From Solirubrobacterales bacterium (lineage in GTDB: Bacteria; Actinomycetota; Thermoleophilia; Solirubrobacterales; Solirubrobacteraceae): 5,586 bases of DNA. Below are positions 1 to 4,699 of this stretch, in pieces. The stretch covers positions 1-5,586 of the forward strand of contig QHBV01000149.1 in the NCBI GenBank assembly GCA_003244035.1, written 5' to 3'. Both the position numbers and the translations under genes were made by a program. Positions within the stretch are counted from its first letter, which is position 1. Every line of letters starts with the position of its first letter. The notes below the pieces were generated by a model. It made no database searches and had not been told where the DNA came from. It worked only from the letters and a program-made list of their open reading frames with translations.

Positions 1-314
1 ATGTTGGCGTCCAGGTGGCACTCACCGCCGAAGCCGTTGTCGGTGTTCAGCTGCACCACCGGGACGTGCAGGGTGGCGAGTCGGTCGGCGTCCATCGAGC
101 CCTGGACGTCGCCCTCCAGCACCCCGACGCGCGTGCCGTCGGCCAGCACCGGGTGCAACGCGCGCTCCAGCAGGCTCGTCTTGCCGGCGCCCGGCGCCGA
201 CATCAGGTTCAGGACCGTCACGTCGGCGCGGTCGAAGTCCTCGCGGTTGGCCCGCGCGATCGTGTTGTTGGCGTCAAGGACATCCTCAACGACTCTCACC
301 TTGGTGCGGTGCAA
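1..314 (-). CDS. hypB: Hydrogenase nickel incorporation GTPase HypB (N-terminal 104 residues, 3' end outside window)
   Basis: HypB is a cytoplasmic SIMIBI-class GTPase that, with HypA, delivers nickel to the hydrogenase large subunit after the Fe(CN)2CO unit is in place. The gene begins with TTG at 314, 13 bases after the microprotein stop, with GGAGG 8 bases upstream; the alternative GTG at 299 is too far from that signal (23 bases). The protein reads MHRTKVRVVEDVLDANNTIA, then a Walker A motif in NLMSAPGAGKTSLLERAL (residues 36-53; G42, K45, T46), LEGDVQGSMDADRL (66-79) and PVVQLNTDNGFGGECHLDAN (85-104). C99 and H100 correspond to the conserved Cys-His metal site of the G domain. There is no N-terminal CxxCGC nickel motif as in E. 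coli and no His-rich stretch. The window ends within the codon after N104, so the guanine-specificity motif lies outside. Confidence 0.95.
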   Translation of the reverse strand, partial: MHRTKVRVVEDVLDANNTIARANREDFDRADVTVLNLMSAPGAGKTSLLERALHPVLADGTRVGVLEGDVQGSMDADRLATLHVPVVQLNTDNGFGGECHLDAN

Positions 315-322
315 ATGCTCTG

Positions 323-327
323 CCTCC
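323..327 (-). promoter_or_regulatory. Shine-Dalgarno of hypB
   Basis: GGAGG follows the microprotein TAA directly (TAAGGAGG) and lies 8 bases before the TTG at 314. It is the strongest ribosome binding site in the window and compensates for the weak TTG start codon. Confidence 0.85.
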
Positions 328-435
328 TTACATCTTCTTGGCTTGCAGGTATCTCCTGAGCTCCGGCGCCTGAGACTGCGCGATGAGGCCGATGCCCGCG
401 AGCAGCGCAACGCCCGCGATGACTGACTTGCTCAT
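328..435 (-). CDS. 35-residue single-helix membrane microprotein (DUF6893-like)
   Basis: A very short gene, ATG at 435 overlapping the protease stop as ATGA, ending at TAA 328-330. GGGAG lies 6 bases upstream of the ATG, giving it one of the best start signals in the window. The product begins MSKSVIAGVALLAGIGLIAQ: after S-K-S, residues 5-19 are a continuous hydrophobic, Gly/Ala-rich stretch that can form a short transmembrane or membrane-associated helix. The tail APELRRYLQAKKM is amphipathic and cationic (RR, KK), so by the positive-inside rule the C-terminus should face the cytoplasm. The arrangement 'hydrophobic helix, then P-E-L-R-R-Y-L-x-x-x-x-M' matches what I recall of DUF6893 small proteins found next to hydrogenase genes. 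It may anchor or recruit part of the hydrogenase or its electron acceptor at the membrane; this is inference. It could easily be missed because of its length. Confidence 0.8.
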   Translation of the reverse strand: MSKSVIAGVALLAGIGLIAQSQAPELRRYLQAKKM

Positions 436-1268
436 GAATCACTCCCTTGTGGTTGACACTCGCCTTGGTCCAGAAGATCCTCGAGCAGCGACTCCAAGAG
501 CTCCACCGCCGGTTCGATTGCCGCTGCCACCGGGGGGCTGAGCCCCATCACGAGCTCCTCGTCATCGAGGCTCGCTTCGGTCGTCGGCTCGCAGCCGAGG
601 ACCAGCACACGCGGGGGAAGGGAGCCGAGCGTGCGAGCCAGGCCGAGAACCCGCACGGGATCCATCGAATGGGCATCGAGTACCGAATCGGGGTCGACGA
701 GATCTGGCTCGATCACGTACAGCGTGCCCGGAGGCTGCCCACGGGGCACGGCGTCGATCAGGACGGCGGCGTCGTAGTCCTCCTGCAGCTCGTAGGCCAG
801 GTCCATGCCGCGGATGCCGAAGTCGGCCACCTTGACGCCAGCCGGCATCTCGCGTTGCGCGAGCCGTCGGGCAACCTCGACTCCGAACCCATCATCGGCC
901 AGGAAGACGTTGCCGATCCCGGCCACGAGCACGGTGCGGGCGGACGCGTCTACCGACGGTCCCAGGGGCTCGACTTCGCTCGCCGCGAAGAAGAAGCGGT
1001 GGCCGGGCTGGCGCGCCACCCCGAGGTCACGGCCGGGATCCTCCTCGAGGACGACCGCGAGGCTGATGGCTCCCTCCATGTCCTGCTGGATGGACTCGAT
1101 GACCGCTGCCTTGCCAGCCAGCGCGAGATCAAAGATGTCGCCGCCGGTCCGCGGGCGCAGACGTACCAGGCTGCCGCGGCCGACGCGCACGCCGTCCACT
1201 TCGATGGTCCTGGGCGCGCGGCCCTCCAGACCATCCCAGCCCGACGGTGGGTTCAGGCCGGCGGTCAC
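432..1268 (-). CDS. [NiFe] hydrogenase maturation protease (HyaD/HupD family) with an extra N-terminal domain
   Basis: This nickel-dependent endopeptidase removes the C-terminal tail of the large subunit once the metal site is complete. The gene starts with GTG at 1268, overlapping the upstream stop as GTGA, and encodes 278 residues; free-standing proteases of the family are about 150-180. Residues 110-265 are the protease: VLVAGIGNVFLADDGFGVEVARRL (112-135), VLIDAVPRGQPPGTLYVIEPD (169-189) and DAHSMDPVRVLGL (198-210). D126, D172 and H200 fall where the E. coli HybD nickel ligands Glu16, Asp62 and His93 are expected. Residues 20-105 form a separate beta-rich domain (VDGVRVGRGSLVRLRPR, DIFDLALAGKAAVIESI, PGHRFFFAASEVEPLG), also seen in group 1h clusters and of unknown role; it could be a substrate or chaperone docking module. 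The C-terminus is acidic and helical (AVELLESLLEDLLDQ). The expected substrate is the HhyL tail encoded at 4703-4777. The stop overlaps the next start as ATGA. Confidence 0.93.
   Translation of the reverse strand: MTAGLNPPSGWDGLEGRAPRTIEVDGVRVGRGSLVRLRPRTGGDIFDLALAGKAAVIESIQQDMEGAISLAVVLEEDPGRDLGVARQPGHRFFFAASEVEPLGPSVDASARTVLVAGIGNVFLADDGFGVEVARRLAQREMPAGVKVADFGIRGMDLAYELQEDYDAAVLIDAVPRGQPPGTLYVIEPDLVDPDSVLDAHSMDPVRVLGLARTLGSLPPRVLVLGCEPTTEASLDDEELVMGLSPPVAAAIEPAVELLESLLEDLLDQGECQPQGSDS
442..446 (-). promoter_or_regulatory. Shine-Dalgarno of the 35-residue microprotein gene
   Basis: GGGAG on the minus strand, within AAGGGAG, lies 6 bases before the ATG at 435 and inside the last codons of the protease gene. 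It supports the microprotein as a translated gene. Confidence 0.75.
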
Positions 1269-2287
1269 TGCGACCGAAGACTCTCAAACGGGGTTGGCTG
1301 GCGTTCCTGTAACTCGCGGACCGTCCGCCCGTGCAGGCGCATGAGCTGCTCGGGTGACAGCGCCTCGGAGCGGTCGAGTATTTCGCGCACGCGAGGATCC
1401 GAGGCCCGTACCTCGGCCTTCTCCTCGTCGGTGAGGCTCAGGATGTTGAGAATCAGCAGCTGATCGATCTCGCCACCGTCGAACAGATCCCCCGGGCTCT
1501 CCGGAGCGATCCGGGGGTAATCCTCGAGGATGATCGGTGACGAGAGAAGCGTATGGCGCTCGTCTGCCTCGCCGACCAGCACCGGCCAGGTTCCGCGGTT
1601 CTCACACTGATCGACCGCCTCGCGCAACCCCGGTGGCGGCGCGGTCAGAGACACGAACGATCCGTTGTGCGTCCGTAGCACCGTGTGGGTTGAGCAGAAC
1701 GTCCGCCGGATCGCCGCCTCGCGGGCTCCGCCGGGCCACGATGTCCGGTTCTCGATCAGGGCGGTCAGCCGGTACAAGCTGGGCGAGACCTCCTCCGCGG
1801 AGACGTGGAGCGATCCTTCCAGCGGCTCCCAGCTGCGCACGACGGCGCCCGCATCCCCCAGCGGCTCCTCAGTGATCCCCGCCTCGATCGCGATCGGCAC
1901 CTCTCGACCGGCCAGCAGCTCGCTGAGTGAGATGGGATCGAGCGTCACCTCGCGCTCGATCGCCTCCTCCCAGGTGAGGTGCTGCTCGCCGTCGGCGATC
2001 AGTTCGTCGACCTCGCGTCCGTCGGAGTCGACCATCTGGCGCCAGACGACGTGCAGGAATCGCACGCCGAGGTTCACCTCCGTTTCACAATCGCCCTCGA
2101 CCAGGCACTGAGTCTGCATGGTCCACGGATCGTCGCCCGCCTCACGCGCCTGCGCGTGGGCTTGGGGGAATACGCCGCCGAAGGTCCAGCGCTGCGCGTT
2201 CTTGAGTGCCGAGCGACGGTAGGGCCAGAGGACGTAGCCCTCGTAGAGCACGGCGTCGGCGATCGCCCGGATCGGGTCTTGGCTCAC
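1265..2287 (-). CDS. Conserved hydrogenase-cluster protein of unknown function, 340 residues
   Basis: I chose the GTG at 2287, which overlaps the DUF6084 stop as GTGA and has AGGAG 8 bases upstream (2296-2300); a longer frame from 2404 would add 39 residues of out-of-frame DUF6084 sequence. The protein starts SQDPIRAIADAVLYEGYVLWPYRRSALKN, an opening I associate with unnamed proteins of group 1h clusters. Residues 60-90 hold C61-x5-C67 followed by a beta-like run (VNLGVRFLHVVWRQ). Residues 170-260 are beta-rich (LYRLTALIENRTSW, SFVSLTAPPP) with a further Cys at 198 and 228, then GTWPVLVGE and IILEDYPRIAPESPGDLFDG. The last 65 residues are helical and acidic (EIDQLLILNILSLTDEEKAEV, SPEQLMRLHGRTVRELQ). 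There is no signal peptide or membrane segment. A reaction cannot be assigned. The position immediately before the maturation protease, with another GTGA overlap, suggests a role in assembly, which is inference. Confidence 0.85.
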   Translation of the reverse strand: MSQDPIRAIADAVLYEGYVLWPYRRSALKNAQRWTFGGVFPQAHAQAREAGDDPWTMQTQCLVEGDCETEVNLGVRFLHVVWRQMVDSDGREVDELIADGEQHLTWEEAIEREVTLDPISLSELLAGREVPIAIEAGITEEPLGDAGAVVRSWEPLEGSLHVSAEEVSPSLYRLTALIENRTSWPGGAREAAIRRTFCSTHTVLRTHNGSFVSLTAPPPGLREAVDQCENRGTWPVLVGEADERHTLLSSPIILEDYPRIAPESPGDLFDGGEIDQLLILNILSLTDEEKAEVRASDPRVREILDRSEALSPEQLMRLHGRTVRELQERQPTPFESLRSQ

Positions 2288-2964
2288 GGCGCCTGCTCCT
2301 GAGGGGCGAGCAGCGCATCGAGAACCGCTTCCCAGTCGGTCAGGGCGCGACGCGCACGGAAGGCGACCAGGCGATCGAACGTCTCCCGATCCAGGCGCAG
2401 CCATGCGTTGCCGGGAAAGTAGAGGTCCATCGTCTCACGCCAGACCCTGACCGGCAGGCGGTGCGCCGCCTCCGCGTTCCAGGAGATCCGGTTGATCTGC
2501 AGGGCTCCTCCGACGCCGGCGTAGAAGACCGTGCCGCTGAACAGGAGGTCCAGCGGGATCTCGCCATCCTGCAGCCCCGACAGGTACTTCGCCGCCGCCA
2601 CGTCGAAGTCGTACGTGCACGGCACCAGCAGATCGATCACGGTGGCGCCCTGAAACGGAACCACGACGGCCGTGGCGTGCGTCCACAGCAGGCCGCGGAG
2701 CGTGTCTGCCCACTGGTGCGGAGCCCCGAACAGGTCGCCCAGCTGCGCCTGTTCGGCGTCGCTGTAGCCGCGCTGGGTGGCCGCGATGCGGACCTGCACC
2801 TCCAGCATCACCGAACGCACCGCCGCGCCGCCGGCGTCGATCGCCAGCGAGAAGCGCAGCGTGGGCGCGGCGGCGTGGGGCAGAGGCTCGCACCCGAGCA
2901 CAGTGAAGCTGAGCTCGGGCGCGCCCGAGCTCAGCGCCGCGCCGAGGGGCTCGGGAACCGTCAT
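2284..2964 (-). CDS. DUF6084 family protein (hydrogenase-cluster accessory)
   Basis: A 226-residue protein, ATG at 2964, 20 bases after the stop of the 68-residue gene and with no strong Shine-Dalgarno. Residues 17-43 (ELSFTVLGCEPLPHAAAPTL) and the end (AFRARRALTDWEAVLDALL, residues 201-219) match what I recall of DUF6084, a family that travels with group 1h-type hydrogenases. The chain alternates beta-prone segments (SVMLEVQVRIAA, ATVIDLLVPCTYDFDVAAAK, IPLDLLFSGTVFYAG, ALQINRISWN) with short helices, so a mostly beta-sandwich fold is plausible. It has two Cys (C25, C116) but no metal motif, signal peptide or membrane segment. Function is unknown; given the neighbours, a scaffold or assembly role for the hydrogenase is inference. 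The stop codon overlaps the next start as GTGA. Codons 10-19 contain a perfect 28-base palindrome, described separately. Confidence 0.85.
   Translation of the reverse strand: MTVPEPLGAALSSGAPELSFTVLGCEPLPHAAAPTLRFSLAIDAGGAAVRSVMLEVQVRIAATQRGYSDAEQAQLGDLFGAPHQWADTLRGLLWTHATAVVVPFQGATVIDLLVPCTYDFDVAAAKYLSGLQDGEIPLDLLFSGTVFYAGVGGALQINRISWNAEAAHRLPVRVWRETMDLYFPGNAWLRLDRETFDRLVAFRARRALTDWEAVLDALLAPQEQAP
2296..2300 (-). promoter_or_regulatory. Shine-Dalgarno of the 340-residue gene
   Basis: AGGAG on the minus strand lies 8 bases before the GTG at 2287, at the extreme 3' end of the DUF6084 gene. Together with the GTGA overlap it decides this start over the longer alternative at 2404. Confidence 0.75.
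2908..2935. repeat. Perfect 28-base palindrome within the DUF6084 gene
   Basis: The left arm GCTGAGCTCGGGCG at 2908-2921 is followed at once by its exact reverse complement at 2922-2935, with no spacer. It lies 29-56 bases after the DUF6084 ATG (codons 10-19, SSGAPELS region). In the mRNA it could fold as a GC-rich stem of about 12 pairs with a 4-base loop. There is no U-tract, so it is not a typical intrinsic terminator. A role as a roadblock, processing site or protein-binding site is possible but unproven. Confidence 0.9.
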
Positions 2965-2984
2965 GACCTAGAGCTTGGATCCGG

Positions 2985-3191
2985 TCACGCCGGCGGGAGG
3001 TTCGGCATCCGCTCATCGATCGGTCCGTGGGAACTCGGGTTGACCCCGGTCGCGGATGCGGCGGTCCGCTTGCCACCGGGCAGGTGACCGACCTGCTTGG
3101 CGTAGTTGCCGATCGAATTGCCCTGGTTGACGCCAGTGACATGAGCCGGGGCGTCCTGGGTCGTCTCGGGCTTGCCCGTGTTTATCACCAT
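2985..3191 (-). CDS. 68-residue hydrogenase-cluster protein of unknown function
   Basis: A small gene, ATG at 3191 to TGA at 2985-2987. Its start lies inside the last codons of the DUF5947 gene (7-base overlap), and GGGAG sits 8 bases upstream of the ATG, which is the best evidence that it is real. The product has no Cys and no hydrophobic stretch. It is rich in Gly, Pro, Asn, Ser and His (HVTGVNQGNSIGNYAKQVGH near the middle; PIDERMPNLPPA at the end), so it is probably mostly disordered and cytoplasmic. The segments NQGN, GNYxxQxGHLPxGxR and TGVNP read like conserved blocks rather than random coding, and I recall similar short proteins in hydrogenase clusters, but cannot name a family. It could be a peptide that wraps round or tethers a hydrogenase subunit, or a chaperone for one; both are guesses. 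Only 20 bases separate it from the DUF6084 gene. Confidence 0.78.
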   Translation of the reverse strand: MVINTGKPETTQDAPAHVTGVNQGNSIGNYAKQVGHLPGGKRTAASATGVNPSSHGPIDERMPNLPPA

Positions 3192-3820
3192 CGTGTCTGC
3201 TCCCTCGTGGTTAGGTCGTCAAAGAAGCGATCGATCTCGGTCCAGACCTCTTCGCCGCCGCCGAAGCCCCTCCAGCGGCTGCGGATCAGGCCCACGAGCT
3301 CGTAGCAGTCGTCGATCGGCACCAGCCAATGCTCGCGCATCTTCCGCGCGCGGCTGACCAGCAGGGCCTCGACGTCGGGCTCCAGCTCGGTCAGGATCGG
3401 GTTGTCGGCTTCGAGCTCGGTCCAGGCCTCGAGCTCGAGCAGGGACTCCGTCGGCCCGGCCGGGCTGGGATAGAACGCGCTGACGCGCTCGGCCTCCGTA
3501 TTGCGGAAGAAGAACGCCATGTCGACGGGGATCCGCAGGCGGTCCCAGCGCGCGTCGTCGAGGACGAAGCCGTCGAGCCGGCGCCGGCGCGTGGGCAGCA
3601 GCCGGAGGTGACCACCACCCGCCGCCGTGGAGTCAAACAGCAGCGCGCAGGCCCGACAGGCACACAGCATTCGCCGGTCGTTGAGATCGACGAGGTGGCG
3701 ATGACCCGGCGGCACGGGAGCAGCGCACATGTCGCATCGCTCCCCCGGCTCAGGTTTCCCCGCAAGCGCAGGCTGCCGAACGGGCGTCCCCTGGGCGAGC
3801 TTGGCCAGCCGGGAGGCCAT
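3185..3820 (-). CDS. DUF5947 family protein (hydrogenase-cluster accessory, Cys-rich N-terminal part)
   Basis: A 211-residue protein, ATG at 3820, five bases after the hhyE stop and with no clear Shine-Dalgarno, so probably translated by coupling. Residues 27-62 hold C29-D-M-C32, then H40 and H42, then C53-A-C55-R-A-C58, a pattern suited to zinc or another metal. The segment PPGHRHLVDLNDRRMLCACRAC is, from memory, the signature of DUF5947, a family found almost only beside group 1h-type hydrogenase genes. The middle is basic then aromatic (PTRRRRLDGFVLDD, MAFFFRN). Residues 126-153 are acidic with repeated ELE and TELE blocks, and the end (MREHWLVPIDDCYELVGLIR) looks helical. There is no signal peptide or membrane segment, so it is probably cytoplasmic. 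Its biochemical function is unknown; a role in hydrogenase assembly is inference from context. The last 7 bases overlap the next gene. Confidence 0.85.
   Translation of the reverse strand: MASRLAKLAQGTPVRQPALAGKPEPGERCDMCAAPVPPGHRHLVDLNDRRMLCACRACALLFDSTAAGGGHLRLLPTRRRRLDGFVLDDARWDRLRIPVDMAFFFRNTEAERVSAFYPSPAGPTESLLELEAWTELEADNPILTELEPDVEALLVSRARKMREHWLVPIDDCYELVGLIRSRWRGFGGGEEVWTEIDRFFDDLTTREQTRW
3200..3204 (-). promoter_or_regulatory. Shine-Dalgarno of the 68-residue gene
   Basis: GGGAG on the minus strand lies 8 bases before the ATG at 3191, inside the 3' end of the DUF5947 coding sequence. It fixes the start of the small gene and suggests that it is initiated independently rather than only by coupling. 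Confidence 0.7.
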
Positions 3821-3825
3821 AACCG

Positions 3826-4695
3826 TCAGAGGGCCGGTGCCTGTACGGCGACGCGGACCAGCCCGGCCTCGTCGACGAGCAAGGGCACGGGCTCCAGATG
3901 CAGTTCCGGCGCGTCCAGGCAGCGGCCGGCACGAACCACGTCATAGCGGTGGCGGCAGTGCGGACACGTCAGCTCGGCGCCCACCAGCCCGGCGCTCTCC
4001 AACGAGCCACCCGCGACGGATCCCCGGCAACCGGGACACTCGGGCAGATAGGCATACGGGGTTCCGTCCTGGAGGCGCAGGAAGAGGACCCGTTCGCCAG
4101 CAATCTCCTTGAGCAGGAGGCCTCCGGCCAGGAGCTGGGGCAGGGACCCGGCGGGCGCCCAGGCAGCTTCGGGTGCAGCCGGTCCCATCACCTCGATCTG
4201 GAGCAACGGTGAGGCGGACGGTGCCGCCGGCTCCGCGGCCTCGTCCTCGGCCTCCACGCGCTCGACATCCGGCGCCGCCTTGAGCACCGCGTCCTCGATC
4301 GCCAGCTTGAGCGTCATCGCGGAGGCGGGGCAGCCCTCGCAGCTGCCCCGCATCCGTACGGTGGCCACCCCGTCGGCCACGCCGAGCAGCTCGACGTCCC
4401 CTCCGTGAGAGCCGAGATACGGACGCACGCCGTCCAGCGCCGCGCTCACCCGCTCCTCGATGCTGACGGGATGCAGCCCATGCAGCAGCAGAACATGCTC
4501 CACCAGCTCGTCGGCGGCCAGCGCGGTCGTGCAATCCTTCCCGACCTGCTCGACGATCCGCTCCAGGCTCGCGCCGTAGAGCTCGAGCACTGCCTGGACG
4601 GTCTCGAGCGCCACGTCGCGCGCAGCCGGGTCCGCGAGGGACTCCAGCTCGCCCAGGAGCCGCTCCACCCGTCCGATCAGCTCACCGTCCTCCAT
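3826..4695 (-). CDS. hhyE: NifU-domain / Rieske-like iron-sulfur protein, probable hydrogenase electron-transfer partner
   Basis: A 289-residue protein starting at ATG 4695, four bases after the hhyL stop; a longer in-frame start at 4854 would run deep into hhyL and was rejected. Residues 1-85 are predicted helical (ELIGRVERLLGELESL). Residues 86-150 are a NifU C-terminal-type domain, VRPYLGSHGGDVELLGV followed by C119-E-G-C122. An Ala/Pro/Glu linker follows (151-180). Residues 185-289 resemble a Rieske ferredoxin fold, with CPGC (220-223) and CPHCRHRYDV (244-253). The usual Rieske pattern is CxH...CxxH; here the ligand positions read CxxC...CxxC. Its place directly after the large subunit matches mycobacterial HhyE, which genetic work has implicated in passing electrons from hydrogenase to the respiratory chain; I infer the same role. 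No strong Shine-Dalgarno is visible, so it is probably coupled to hhyL translation. Confidence 0.88.
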   Translation of the reverse strand: MEDGELIGRVERLLGELESLADPAARDVALETVQAVLELYGASLERIVEQVGKDCTTALAADELVEHVLLLHGLHPVSIEERVSAALDGVRPYLGSHGGDVELLGVADGVATVRMRGSCEGCPASAMTLKLAIEDAVLKAAPDVERVEAEDEAAEPAAPSASPLLQIEVMGPAAPEAAWAPAGSLPQLLAGGLLLKEIAGERVLFLRLQDGTPYAYLPECPGCRGSVAGGSLESAGLVGAELTCPHCRHRYDVVRAGRCLDAPELHLEPVPLLVDEAGLVRVAVQAPAL

Positions 4696-4699
4696 GCGT

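Noticed and set aside
447..1463. Long plus-strand open frame of 338 codons opposite the protease gene
   Set aside because: It mirrors the protease and the 340-residue gene on the opposite strand, has Arg/Gly/His-biased composition without domain motifs, and the minus strand carries clear hydrogenase-protease motifs over the same bases.
2288..2404. Upstream in-frame extension of the 340-residue gene to an ATG-like start at 2404
   Set aside because: The extra 39 residues lie wholly inside DUF6084 in another frame and look like a shadow; the GTG at 2287 has AGGAG at 8 bases and a GTGA overlap.
2965..2984. Possible promoter or terminator in the largest intergenic gap
   Set aside because: Only 20 bases are available, with no -10/-35-like pair, no stem and no T-run.
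2206..3087. Plus-strand open frame of 293 codons opposite DUF6084
   Set aside because: Composition is Arg/Gln/Gly-rich as expected for antisense frames in high-GC coding DNA; it spans several minus-strand genes and has no recognisable motif.
3428..3439. 12-base palindrome CTCGAGCTCGAG and nearby GAGCTC repeats in DUF5947
   Set aside because: It encodes L-E-L-E in an acidic Leu/Glu stretch with normal high-GC codon choice; short and explained by coding.
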